This document shows, piece by piece, positions 1-5,242 of a DNA stretch of 5,242 bases (the stretch's first letter is position 1; each line of letters starts with the position of its first letter). Origin of the DNA: Alphaproteobacteria bacterium (lineage in GTDB: Bacteria; Pseudomonadota; Alphaproteobacteria; Rhizobiales; Xanthobacteraceae); NCBI GenBank assembly GCA_005884465.1, contig VAZH01000406.1, positions 1 to 5,242 of the forward strand, in the 5' to 3' direction. The notes under the pieces were generated by a model that saw only the letters and a program-made list of their open reading frames with translations, was not told the DNA's origin and searched no databases. A program made the position numbers and the translations under genes.

Positions 1-238
1 GTCTAACTCCGCTCAGTGCGCCAAGTTGGCATTAGGTCGGGCCGCCAAGCGGGCTTATTAGCTCCTAATTCCGCCGCCAGACGGAACTCGCCAATATCGG
101 CAACGTTGGGCGTTCTAGGCCGCTCAAGGCGATGCCGACGCAGGCTTTCAACGCGATCAATATGCGCGAAGCCATGGTGCGATGGCCGCTGGCCCGTCCT
201 GCTGCCTGACCCTGCCCGGATCAACGCGCGAACGTGAA

Positions 239-267
239 TTGACTTTGAATAACCCTACCCATTTGAT
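239..267 (+). promoter_or_regulatory. Candidate sigma-70 promoter for the first DUF3551 gene
   Basis: A TTGACT element (239-244) is separated by exactly 17 bases from TTTGAT (262-267). The first hexamer matches the -35 consensus at five of six positions and the second matches the -10 consensus at four of six. A start about seven bases downstream, near 274, would leave a very short leader before the ribosome binding site at 278-284. The spacing and location are good, but such matches occur by chance and no transcript evidence is available. Confidence 0.35.
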
Positions 268-289
268 CCGCACCTGGAAAGGAGCTCTG

Positions 290-559
290 ATGCGCATTCA
301 GACTTTGGCGTTTTTGACGATCGCGGCAGTTTTGACGGCGGCGCCGGCTCGGGCCCAGACATACGATCCGGCTTATCCGGTTTGCCTGCACGTGTACCCT
401 TGGGGAGGGGGTGACTATTACGAATGCCGCTATACCACCCTGCCTCAGTGCAACGCGTCGGCATCGGGCCGCGCCGCCCAGTGCGTCATCAATCCATATT
501 TTGCGGGCGTGCAGGTGCCCGCGAGAGCACAGTATCGGCGGCATCGCCAGATCTTCTAA
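290..559 (+). CDS. Small secreted DUF3551-family protein (paralogue A)
   Basis: An 89-residue protein. The ATG at 290 is preferred over the in-frame ATG at 182 because an AAAGGAG ribosome binding site (278-284) lies five bases upstream and because translation from 290 opens directly with a signal peptide. Residues 1-22 are a short positive start (MRIQ), a hydrophobic core and an ARA cleavage site before QTYDP, so the product should be exported by Sec. The mature part has four cysteines (32, 46, 54, 65) and the motifs QTYDPxYPVC, WGG, LPQC and CVINPYF, which I recognise as the DUF3551 pattern common in Bradyrhizobium. The cysteine number would allow two disulfides in the periplasm, which is inference. 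The tail is basic (RRHR). Function is unknown for the family. A paralogue lies at 4469-4729. The next gene on this strand is nearly 2 kb away, so it is probably transcribed alone. Confidence 0.85.
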   Translation: MRIQTLAFLTIAAVLTAAPARAQTYDPAYPVCLHVYPWGGGDYYECRYTTLPQCNASASGRAAQCVINPYFAGVQVPARAQYRRHRQIF

Positions 560-854
560 ATGGCTTGCGGCCTTTCTTTCACTCGAGCAGCCGTATCATC
601 GGTGCCGCTTGATTCGAGCGTCGGCGCGTGAACGATGTCTTTCGTATCGCAGCAAGTTTGTATCGGAGCAAGGTTGTCATGCATGAGGATTACGAGGGAG
701 TTGGGCGTCTCGATGGATGAACAGCAAGGGACGACAATTAAGCCGGCGCCCTTCGCAAGGAATTGGCCGCTATTAAAGGGCAGCGCGCGGCATATCCCTT
801 TTTCTTGAGACGGCAGCCAGCGCGTTTTTTACCTGATTGCGCCTGTCGAGCCGA
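560..854. other. Intergenic stretch without a supportable gene
   Basis: No family is recognisable in any frame. A 31-codon frame at 713-808 (MDEQQGTTIKPAPF...) has only a distant purine-rich stretch upstream and is not supported. The only structure is AAAGGG (775-780) pairing with CCCTTT (796-801), followed by further T residues. It could be a weak terminator for the upstream DUF3551 gene, although it lies over 200 bases past the stop. Confidence 0.5.
775..806 (+). terminator. Weak terminator-like hairpin
   Basis: AAAGGG (775-780) can pair with CCCTTT (796-801) across a 15-base loop, with TTCTT following. The stem is short and half A-T, and the distance from the DUF3551 stop codon at 559 is large, so termination here is only a possibility. 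Confidence 0.2.
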
Positions 855-1382
855 TCAGTGATCCCTCAGAAAAGCATCATAGACCATCTTCCTGAACGCG
901 GCCCTGATGCGGCCGGCCGCGCTCGTTCTGGGTCTGCTTCATCAGGATATAGATCACGTCGTGCTTGGGATCGAGCCGAAATAGGTGCCGGTGCCGGAGT
1001 CCCATTTGAGTTCCCCGATCGAGCCGGTTTTGCTAGTCCCGCATCGGTGCGCACGGCTAGGCCGTAGCCGAATCCAAAACCATCGCCGGCAAAATAGAAA
1101 TAACGCGCGCGACACGCCGGTGCCTGGTCCGACCTCATCCGTCGTCATGTGTTTGAATGCGCCAGGGCTGAGATAGCGCCTGCCCTCAAGCTCGCCGCCA
1201 TTGAGAATCATCTGAGCGAAGCGCGCATAATGCGCTTCCGAATAGACCGTCCGCAGCCTGTTGCCGCCAATATATTCATACCCGGCCGAAGCACGTCCCT
1301 GATCGTCAATTACCGCTGCTGGAACGAGCTGCAGTATCGGCTCGCCCTGCGAGGTTGTTACCCCTGTCTTAGGTACGCTCTG
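855..1382 (-). pseudogene. Decayed, 5'-truncated serine hydrolase (class C beta-lactamase family)
   Basis: Read on the minus strand, this is the C-terminal part (about 175 residues) of a beta-lactamase/penicillin-binding-protein-like serine hydrolase; full family members are around 400 residues. Recognisable blocks in order are YIGGNRLRTVYSEAHYARF, QMILNGGELEGRRYLSP, FKHMTTDEVGPGTGV, YFYFAGDGFGFGYGLAVRTD, GELKWDSGTGTYFG, DPKHDVIYILMKQTQNERGR and AAFRKMVYDAFLRDH, ending at a TGA at 857-855. These blocks lie in shifting frames: the frame changes near 1100-1112, 1023-1025, 973-974 and 912-918. The last falls in a GGCCGGCC stretch, as if by a small duplication. Upstream, the frame is closed by a TAA at 1385-1383, and the N-terminal part that would carry the catalytic SxxK and YxN motifs is absent. 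The gene cannot make an active enzyme. Family identification is from recognised motifs; four separate sequencing errors are an unlikely alternative. Confidence 0.82.
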
Positions 1383-1416
1383 TTACCTATGTCTCCGGGC
1401 TGGACACGGTGAAGGG

Positions 1417-1510
1417 TGGCGGAGCCGGAGGGATTCGAACCCTCGATAGGGCTTTACAACCCTATAACGGTTTAGCAAACCGCCGCCTTCAGCCTCTCGG
1501 CCACAGCTCC
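1417..1510 (-). tRNA. tRNA-Ser, anticodon GCU
   Basis: The minus strand from 1510 to 1417 folds as a class II tRNA. The acceptor stem is GGAGCTG paired with CGGCTCC (one G-U pair), followed by discriminator G and an encoded CCA (1419-1417). The D-arm contains GGCCGAGAGGCTGAAGGC, typical of serine tRNAs. The anticodon stem GCGGT/ACCGT encloses the loop TTGCTAA, giving anticodon GCU, which reads AGC and AGU. The long variable arm has a stem TAGGG/CCCTA. The T-arm is GAGGG-TTCGAAT-CCCTC. All elements are complete, so it should be functional. Its 3' end is about 35 bases from the decayed hydrolase, and the unusually crisp edge between them is discussed in the findings. Confidence 0.97.
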
Positions 1511-1519
1511 ATTGAGGCG

Positions 1520-1548
1520 GATATGCCCGACGCGGGGGCGAGCCGCAA
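1520..1548 (-). promoter_or_regulatory. Possible tRNA-Ser promoter
   Basis: On the minus strand, TTGCGG (1548-1543) is followed after 17 bases by CATATC (1525-1520), about ten bases before the mature tRNA 5' end at 1510. Spacing and position suit a tRNA promoter, but each hexamer matches the consensus at only about half its positions, so this is a weak prediction. Confidence 0.3.
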
Positions 1549-1886
1549 GCGACAGATTCCAGGTTGCCTAATTCAGAGCCATCTAGCGACACCTGGACTC
1601 CTGATCGAGGCTCTCCGCTGCATCCTGAAGCCGGCGCCACGCATTGTTACACGCGCGTCGCAAATGCGTCACGGATGAGGCAAAGCAAGTGTTGGGAAAT
1701 CTTTCCATGCTGATTTGTGCTGCCGTTTCGGGGATGCGGGGCGCTTGCAATCGAAATTCGCGCAATGAGAATGTTGGGCCAATTCGGAAACCGTCGCTGC
1801 GCAAGTTTCAAGTGGTCCTCGCGCGCGCGGCGGCGGTATCGGTTGTTACCGGCGCTAGTTGAAATAGGACTTTGGGCCGAAAAATA

Positions 1887-1925
1887 AGGGCTTCCGCAAT
1901 CTCGTCTGCTTTGATGCGGAACCCT
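1887..1925. repeat. Imperfect stem-loop in intergenic DNA
   Basis: TTCCGCA (1892-1898) is perfectly complementary to TGCGGAA (1915-1921). The pairing extends inward by TC (1900-1901) with GA (1913-1914), and outward by AGGG (1887-1890) with CCCT (1922-1925), with single-base bulges at 1891 and 1899. The result is about 13 base pairs around an 11-base loop. No T-run follows on the plus strand, so it is not an obvious terminator. Its role is unknown. Confidence 0.45.
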
Positions 1926-2364
1926 GGTCGCTGCGATGACGCTGTGCGGCTCATGACGAATCGCTCATTTTTTCGATCGAACTGCACGCCAGCGATCTCG
2001 CGCGCTGCGATTTGATCGCCGAAGCGGCAGCTCTCCTTCGCTGATCGTTCAGAGAGAATTTATCCGGGACGAATTGATTGCCTCGGTCGCTCGATTCGCT
2101 GCGGATAAGGTGTGCACGACGGAAAACCGGTGGATCGACTGCCTGTGCAGCGATCTGCAGGCTAAATCGCACTAATCGAAAACAGTTTTGGAAAACAATG
2201 GCTTGCGATGAATGTTCGATCACGGCTGCGTGTTATTTGTGCAACACCCATCCAAAAACGGCCGGACTCCCCGCGTTCTGAGCGGTTCCTTTGTTGCGTG
2301 TGCAGAAGCCTTCGGTAATTGTGACGTTGCGACGGAGGGGGGCATCCCGAGGTCGTCCCGTTCT

Positions 2365-2456
2365 AGGTGGTTCGCTTAAGTCCCTCGCGTTCATGCGGGA
2401 GTGTCCGAAGGCGCGAAGCGGCTAAGCGGGTTTCAAGGGACTAAGGGAACCAACCT
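2365..2456. repeat. Large imperfect inverted repeat in the porin leader
   Basis: The 21-base arm at 2365-2385 (AGGTGGTTC...GTCCCT) is the near-exact reverse complement of the 21-base arm at 2436-2456. On alignment there is one mismatch and one single-base bulge in each arm, with 19 of 20 paired positions matching. The arms enclose 50 bases (2386-2435). The structure ends about 50 bases before the porin ribosome binding site. It could fold as a long hairpin in the 5' untranslated RNA, or it could be a small palindromic element with terminal inverted repeats. The sequence alone does not decide between these. Confidence 0.6.
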
Positions 2457-2506
2457 TGGGGTGTTTTCCGCCCAGCGGATCCGGAACCTTCCCTACAGAG
2501 CAACTT

Positions 2507-2511
2507 GGAGG
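2507..2511 (+). promoter_or_regulatory. Ribosome binding site that fixes the porin start
   Basis: GGAGG lies five bases before the ATG at 2517. An upstream in-frame TTG at 2505 overlaps this Shine-Dalgarno sequence and so cannot be the start. A second ATG at 2523 is too far from it and would shorten the usual MKMVKSL opening. Confidence 0.85.
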
Positions 2512-2516
2512 TTAAC

Positions 2517-4145
2517 ATGAAGATGGTTAAGAGCCTTATCCTCGGCTCAGCGGCGGGTCTGCTCGCCATGAGTGGGGCACAGGCAGCCGATCTTCCCGTC
2601 AAGGCCAAAGCGGTCGAATACGTGAAGATTTGCTCCCTGTATGGTGCCGGATTCTGGTACATCCCTGGCACCGATACCTGCATCAAGCTAAGTGGTTATC
2701 TGCGCGTTGACGTGGTGGTCAACACGAACTCCGACGACACCGGTAACACATCGGGCGCCGGCGGTGCGAAAAACCGGTTTACCAATGGCTACACTTGGCG
2801 TTCGCGTGAAGACCTCGCCATTGATACACGCACCGCGACCGAATATGGCGTTGTCCGCACCTTCTTTGATGCGACCTTCAGCTGGACGACGGGCACCTAC
2901 GCAGGGAACGGGACCGGAGCTACTGTTTACGAACCGATTGGGCCGTCCCCGTTCAGTTCCGCGCCGAACAATGCTAACGCAGGCGCGGTTGCCGGCGGTA
3001 CGGTCGGCGTGTACTACGCCTTCATCCAGTTCGCTGGCTTCACGATGGGTAAGGCCATCTCGCCGTTCAGCGCTCCCTGGACCAACTATCCGGGCAACAA
3101 CTTCGACGGTCTCGTCGGTGGTGGCGGCACGGTCACGGGTGTGAACCAGTTCATTTACACCGCCCAGTTCGGCAATGGCGTGTCGGGTACGATTGGCGTG
3201 CAGGATCAGGTCGCCTATTATCAGGCTGGCGTCCAAAATCTTGGCGCTACTGCGGTTGTTCCCGGTACTGGCGTTATTAGCGCTACTGGCGCTGCCAGCG
3301 TTCCTGGCGGTACTGCCGCTCTTGGCGCGTTTGGCGGCAGTGACTACGCCGGAACGATTGCTCCCGACATCATCGGCGTGTTGAAAGTTGACCAGGCCTG
3401 GGGCCTGTTCCAGGCTTCGGTGGCCGCGCATGACAACCATGTCGCGTATTACGGCGCTACTGAAGTTACTGGCCATCCTGGCGACAGGTGGGGTTGGGCA
3501 GGTCAGTTGGCCTTGTCGCTCAAGACCCCGATGACGGGAGCCGGTGACGTGATCAACGTCCAGGGCGTCTATACGGACGGCGCAACCCGCTACAATATCC
3601 AGGACTTGGCGGGCTCGGCAGGTGCGAACACCATTTATGGTGGCACAGGCCTAGCTGGAGCCTACCAGAGCGTTGGATTCGGCATTGCTCCTGACACGGT
3701 GTTCGCAACCGGATTTCAGCAGCAGTTGGTCCAGACCTGGGGTATGCGCGGTGGGTTCACCCACAACTGGGATCCCTATTGGAACTCCAGTATCTACGGT
3801 GCTTGGGCCAGCGTCCATTATAACGGCACGGCTAAGACCCTGATCTGCGGTGTTGGCGGACTGGTGGGTGGTTCGTTCCGGGGCACACTCAATCCCGCGG
3901 GTAGTGGAACTGCTGTCACCAGCTGCGATCCCGATTACAACATTGCGCAGCTTGGTTTCATCACTCGGTGGACTCCCGTCAAGAACCTGACCTTCTCGGG
4001 TGATGTTACCTTCACCCATCTGGATCAGAAGATGGCGGGCACCGCCCTTGCTCCCAGCGCCACTATTGGCAAACCGGCACTCATCTATGAGCTCAAGGAT
4101 CAGAACACTGTGCTCCTCCTGCTCCGCGCTCAGCGCAACTGGTAA
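2517..4145 (+). CDS. Outer-membrane porin, rhizobial Porin_2 family
   Basis: A 542-residue beta-barrel porin forming a water-filled channel for small hydrophilic solutes in the outer membrane. Residues 1-23 are a signal peptide with an AQA cleavage site before ADLPVKA. The mature protein opens with the family motif YVKICSLYGAGFWYIPGTDTC (about 35-55, Cys39 and Cys55), then GYLRVDV, the block SREDLAIDTRTATEYG around 96-111, FIQFAGFTMGKAIS near 169-182, and HNWDPYWNSSIYGAWASVHYN near 426-446. A second cysteine pair (444, 470) may bridge a loop. The chain ends RAQRNW; a terminal aromatic residue after alternating hydrophobics is the usual recognition signal for outer-membrane assembly, although Phe is commoner than Trp. 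Residues 241-290 form a Gly/Ala/Thr-rich insert, probably a surface loop. At 542 residues it is somewhat long for the family. It stands alone, with a long leader and its own terminator. Solute selectivity cannot be inferred. Confidence 0.95.
   Translation: MKMVKSLILGSAAGLLAMSGAQAADLPVKAKAVEYVKICSLYGAGFWYIPGTDTCIKLSGYLRVDVVVNTNSDDTGNTSGAGGAKNRFTNGYTWRSREDLAIDTRTATEYGVVRTFFDATFSWTTGTYAGNGTGATVYEPIGPSPFSSAPNNANAGAVAGGTVGVYYAFIQFAGFTMGKAISPFSAPWTNYPGNNFDGLVGGGGTVTGVNQFIYTAQFGNGVSGTIGVQDQVAYYQAGVQNLGATAVVPGTGVISATGAASVPGGTAALGAFGGSDYAGTIAPDIIGVLKVDQAWGLFQASVAAHDNHVAYYGATEVTGHPGDRWGWAGQLALSLKTPMTGAGDVINVQGVYTDGATRYNIQDLAGSAGANTIYGGTGLAGAYQSVGFGIAPDTVFATGFQQQLVQTWGMRGGFTHNWDPYWNSSIYGAWASVHYNGTAKTLICGVGGLVGGSFRGTLNPAGSGTAVTSCDPDYNIAQLGFITRWTPVKNLTFSGDVTFTHLDQKMAGTALAPSATIGKPALIYELKDQNTVLLLLRAQRNW
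3243..3318 (+). repeat. In-frame imperfect GG(C/T)-ACT repeats inside the porin
   Basis: Related short units occur at 3243-3252 (GGCGCTACTG), 3263-3273 (CGGTACTGGCG), 3280-3291 (GCGCTACTGGCG) and 3306-3318 (GGCGGTACTGCCG). A further GGCGCTACTG lies at 3453-3462. All are read in the same register and encode GAT, GTG, SATG and GGTA. The tract is rich in T-ending codons. It looks like a locally expanded low-complexity loop of the barrel, but the copies are too degenerate to call a true tandem array. Confidence 0.5.
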
Positions 4146-4170
4146 TCCAGTTCGTCTGACCACGACCTAA

Positions 4171-4204
4171 CAAAACCCCCGGCGGGAAACCGCCGGGGGT
4201 TTTG
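4171..4204 (+). terminator. Strong intrinsic terminator of the porin gene
   Basis: CCCCCGGCGG (4176-4185) pairs perfectly with CCGCCGGGGG (4190-4199) around a GAAA tetraloop. The stem is extended by AAAA/TTTT (4172-4175 with 4200-4203) and by one C-G pair, for about 15 base pairs in all. The T-run sits on the 3' side, 25 bases after the porin stop. The flanking A and T runs make it symmetrical, so it could also stop minus-strand transcription arriving from the right. Confidence 0.95.
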
Positions 4205-4468
4205 CTTTGCCTGAGATAAAGAGGTGCGCCCTGTGCGCGCAAGCACCTGTTTCGACATGCCGACGTTGGCACGCAAGAGGGGCTGCACGTCAAAAACGAA
4301 CCACTCGGCACGGTTCGGCGCGCCGAAAAATGTTGCTGCCCGCGTTTGATACCTGGTGGCTAGTGGCGGTGAGGACGCATCACGGTCGGCATCGGCGTCG
4401 TGATCGAAACTGCGAATATAGACTGCAGGATGGCAGGCGAAAAAACGAAACCCGCGTCAGGAGAGCTC
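4205..4468. other. Intergenic region upstream of the second DUF3551 gene
   Basis: No gene is supported. A small inverted repeat, AGGTGC (4222-4227) with GCACCT (4243-4248), is present. A TTGGCACG stretch (4266-4273) recalls the -24 half of a sigma-54 promoter but lacks the correctly spaced GC half. A TATAGA near 4418-4423 could be a -10 element, but no -35 match lies 17 bases upstream. The promoter of the following gene is therefore not identified. Confidence 0.45.
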
Positions 4469-4729
4469 ATGCGCATCAAATGGATTTGGACGATTCTAGC
4501 GAGCGGCACGATATTGGCCATCGCACCATCACACGCGCAGACCTATGATCCAAACTATCCGGTTTGCATTCAAGTCGCTGAATGGGGTGGAACCCACATC
4601 GACTGCAGCTTCACATCGACGCCTCAGTGTCAGGCGACGGCATCTGGCCTCGGCGCCTATTGCTTCGCCAACCCATATTTCCTGCGTGAGCCTAAGAAGC
4701 CGCACAGCCGAGCGTATCGGCAAGGCTAA
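4469..4729 (+). CDS. Small secreted DUF3551-family protein (paralogue B)
   Basis: An 86-residue protein. The ATG at 4469 follows an AGGAGAG ribosome binding site (4459-4465); the in-frame ATGs at 4400 and 4430 would put extra charged residues before the signal peptide. Residues 1-23 form a signal peptide (MRIKWIW, hydrophobic core, SHA cleavage site) before QTYDPNYPVC. Cysteines at 33, 46, 54 and 65 match those of the protein at 290-559, and WGG, TPQC, ATASG and ANPYF are shared. Counting by eye, about 28 of 48 residues from QTYDP to NPYF are identical, while the signal peptides and tails differ. It is probably a periplasmic or secreted disulfide-stabilised protein of unknown function. It lies behind the porin terminator, so it needs its own promoter, and it converges on the BA14K-like gene to its right. 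Confidence 0.85.
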   Translation: MRIKWIWTILASGTILAIAPSHAQTYDPNYPVCIQVAEWGGTHIDCSFTSTPQCQATASGLGAYCFANPYFLREPKKPHSRAYRQG

Positions 4730-4757
4730 CTTCGCATGTGCTTGGGCCGAAGCTAGC
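4725..4757 (+). terminator. Possible weak terminator or 3' hairpin of DUF3551 paralogue B
   Basis: GCTAACTTCG (4725-4734), which includes the stop codon, is complementary to CGAAGCTAGC (4748-4757) at nine of ten positions around a 13-base loop. No T-run follows, so it is not a classical intrinsic terminator. It might stabilise the 3' end of the message. Confidence 0.3.
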
Positions 4758-4970
4758 AGCTGCCGCCACATGGTCCGCACACCGAGGACTTATGGCGTTC
4801 TGCCAAGAGAAAACGGTCTCGACATCTTGGCAAACCGCAAAGGCATTGTTCGATCCACATGCGGGATACGCCAGGATACCAATGTAGTCGCGAATCACAC
4901 TGTCACAGCAGGATGCACCGTGGTGGTCGCACCCTGGTCGTTGTGATTCAGGCTCACTTTGCTACTCGCA
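4730..4970. other. Convergent intergenic region with a possible gene remnant
   Basis: It lies between convergent genes. A plus-strand frame from an ATG at 4792 to a TAG at 4887 encodes 31 residues (MAFCQEKTVSTSWQTAKALF...), with GAGG at 4784-4787 four bases upstream. The same frame is open further upstream, past 4730, so it may be the tail of a lost gene. I do not recognise it. GAATCACA (4892-4899) and TGTGATTC (4942-4949) form a perfect 8-base inverted repeat between it and the BA14K-like gene. Confidence 0.35.
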
Positions 4971-5242
4971 TCACTCGCAGGCATGGCGACGACCATGGTA
5001 GCCGAGAAAGGTGCCAGATGCGGGATCGTAGGAATGATAGAGATCGGCGCAGGATGAGGCGGTAGCACGACCTGTTGCCGCATAAGCGTTGCTTGCCCCA
5101 AAGACAGGAGCCGCCCCGCCAGGCAGCTCCAGGCCCATTCTGCCTGCAGGTGTCAACGCGCCTCCATTCAGGACATCCCGGTCCGGGTATTGCGCCTGAA
5201 AAGCAGCCGGGTTCGAGGCCGCCCAATTCGGCAACTGCGCGC
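4971..5242 (-). CDS. BA14K-like envelope protein, C-terminal part (5' end outside window)
   Basis: Only the last 89 residues are visible; the frame stays open to the window edge, so the start is to the right of 5242. The TTG at 5234-5232 is merely internal. The stop is the TGA at 4973-4971. The C-terminus reads CADLYHSYDPASGTFLGYHGRRHACE, which fits the short BA14K-type motif (Cys, RYRSYDPxTGTYLGYDG, RRHxC), with the paired cysteines framing it. BA14K itself is a Brucella immunoreactive lectin-like protein; the motif is widespread in secreted or membrane-anchored rhizobial proteins. Ahead of it is a proline/alanine/glycine-rich linker containing NPAAFQAQYPDRDVLNGG and LTPAGRMGLELPGG. The gene converges on the DUF3551 gene at 4469-4729. 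A signal peptide is expected but cannot be seen here. Confidence 0.72.
   Translation of the reverse strand, partial: AQLPNWAASNPAAFQAQYPDRDVLNGGALTPAGRMGLELPGGAAPVFGASNAYAATGRATASSCADLYHSYDPASGTFLGYHGRRHACE

Larger units (their letters stand above)
1511..2364. other. Long region with no recognisable gene
   Basis: About 850 bases between tRNA-Ser and the porin leader. Several 70-90 codon open frames exist on both strands, but none has a convincing ribosome binding site or a recognisable family. A plus-strand frame ending at a TAA at 2173-2175 (ending SDLQAKSH) is open for 72 codons back to a TGA at 1954 but has no good start codon. Structures seen are a stem-loop at 1887-1925 and overlapping A/T palindromes at 2179-2196. 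A possible weak promoter pair, TTGTTG (2291-2296) and GTAATT (2315-2320) with 18-base spacing, lies upstream of the porin but is not strong enough to call. Confidence 0.5.

Noticed and set aside
713..808. A 31-codon plus-strand frame (MDEQQGTTIKPAPF...)
   Set aside because: The nearest purine-rich stretch is about 13 bases before the ATG and there is no recognisable family; chance is as good an explanation.
1417..1510. Integrated element using tRNA-Ser as an attachment site
   Set aside because: No duplicate of the tRNA 3' end and no integrase gene are visible elsewhere in the window, so integration here cannot be supported.
1383..1640. An 85-codon minus-strand frame over tRNA-Ser
   Set aside because: Its C-terminal part, GFESLRLRH, is simply the tRNA T-arm and acceptor translated; such spurious frames are common over tRNA genes.
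1957..2175. A 72-codon plus-strand frame ending SDLQAKSH
   Set aside because: No credible start codon or ribosome binding site and no recognised similarity; kept only as a possible remnant.
1951..2223. A 90-codon minus-strand frame (MIEHSSQAIVFQ...)
   Set aside because: Composition rich in Ser and Arg with no family match and no clear ribosome binding site.
2688..3476. A 262-codon open frame antisense to the porin
   Set aside because: It lies wholly opposite a strongly supported porin, has no recognisable domain or signal, and is what codon bias in GC-rich genes often produces on the opposite strand.
3651..4163. A 170-codon antisense frame over the porin 3' end
   Set aside because: A shadow of the porin coding sequence with no independent support.
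4266..4283. A sigma-54-like promoter at TTGGCACG
   Set aside because: The GG half at 4268-4269 needs a GC ten bases on; the GC here is twelve bases on (4282-4283), which does not fit the strict spacing.
4545..4946. A 133-codon plus-strand frame overlapping DUF3551 paralogue B
   Set aside because: Its first half is an out-of-frame reading of the DUF3551 gene and it has no family signature.

Overview
The window looks like a GC-rich alphaproteobacterial chromosome of the Bradyrhizobium / Nitrobacteraceae type. Three features point there: an outer-membrane porin of the rhizobial Porin_2 family that opens with the MKMVKSL signal peptide and carries the YVKICSLYGAGF motif; two small secreted four-cysteine proteins of the DUF3551 type; and a BA14K-like C-terminus. 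The assignment rests on recognised protein families, not on a database search.

Layout. Positions 1-289 are a leader region without a supportable gene, ending in a plausible sigma-70 promoter. A small secreted DUF3551 protein follows (290-559, +). Positions 560-854 hold only a weak terminator-like hairpin. A decayed, 5'-truncated serine hydrolase (class C beta-lactamase fold) lies at 855-1382 on the minus strand, broken by four frame disruptions. It ends about 35 bases from the 3' end of an intact tRNA-Ser(GCU) with encoded CCA (1417-1510, minus). From 1511 to about 2364 there is a long stretch with no recognisable gene, only a few inverted repeats. A large imperfect inverted repeat (2365-2456) sits just upstream of the porin ribosome binding site. 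The porin (2517-4145, +) is the main gene and is closed by a textbook intrinsic terminator (4171-4204). A second DUF3551 paralogue (4469-4729, +) follows. Positions 4730-4970 separate it from a convergent BA14K-like protein (4971-5242, minus) that runs off the right edge.

All the intact protein genes encode exported or cell-envelope proteins, but nothing suggests an operon: each has its own spacing and the porin is terminated on its own. The most interesting items are the porin leader inverted repeat, the Gly/Ala/Thr-rich insert in the porin, and the decayed hydrolase abutting tRNA-Ser. I see no convincing new multi-gene system here.
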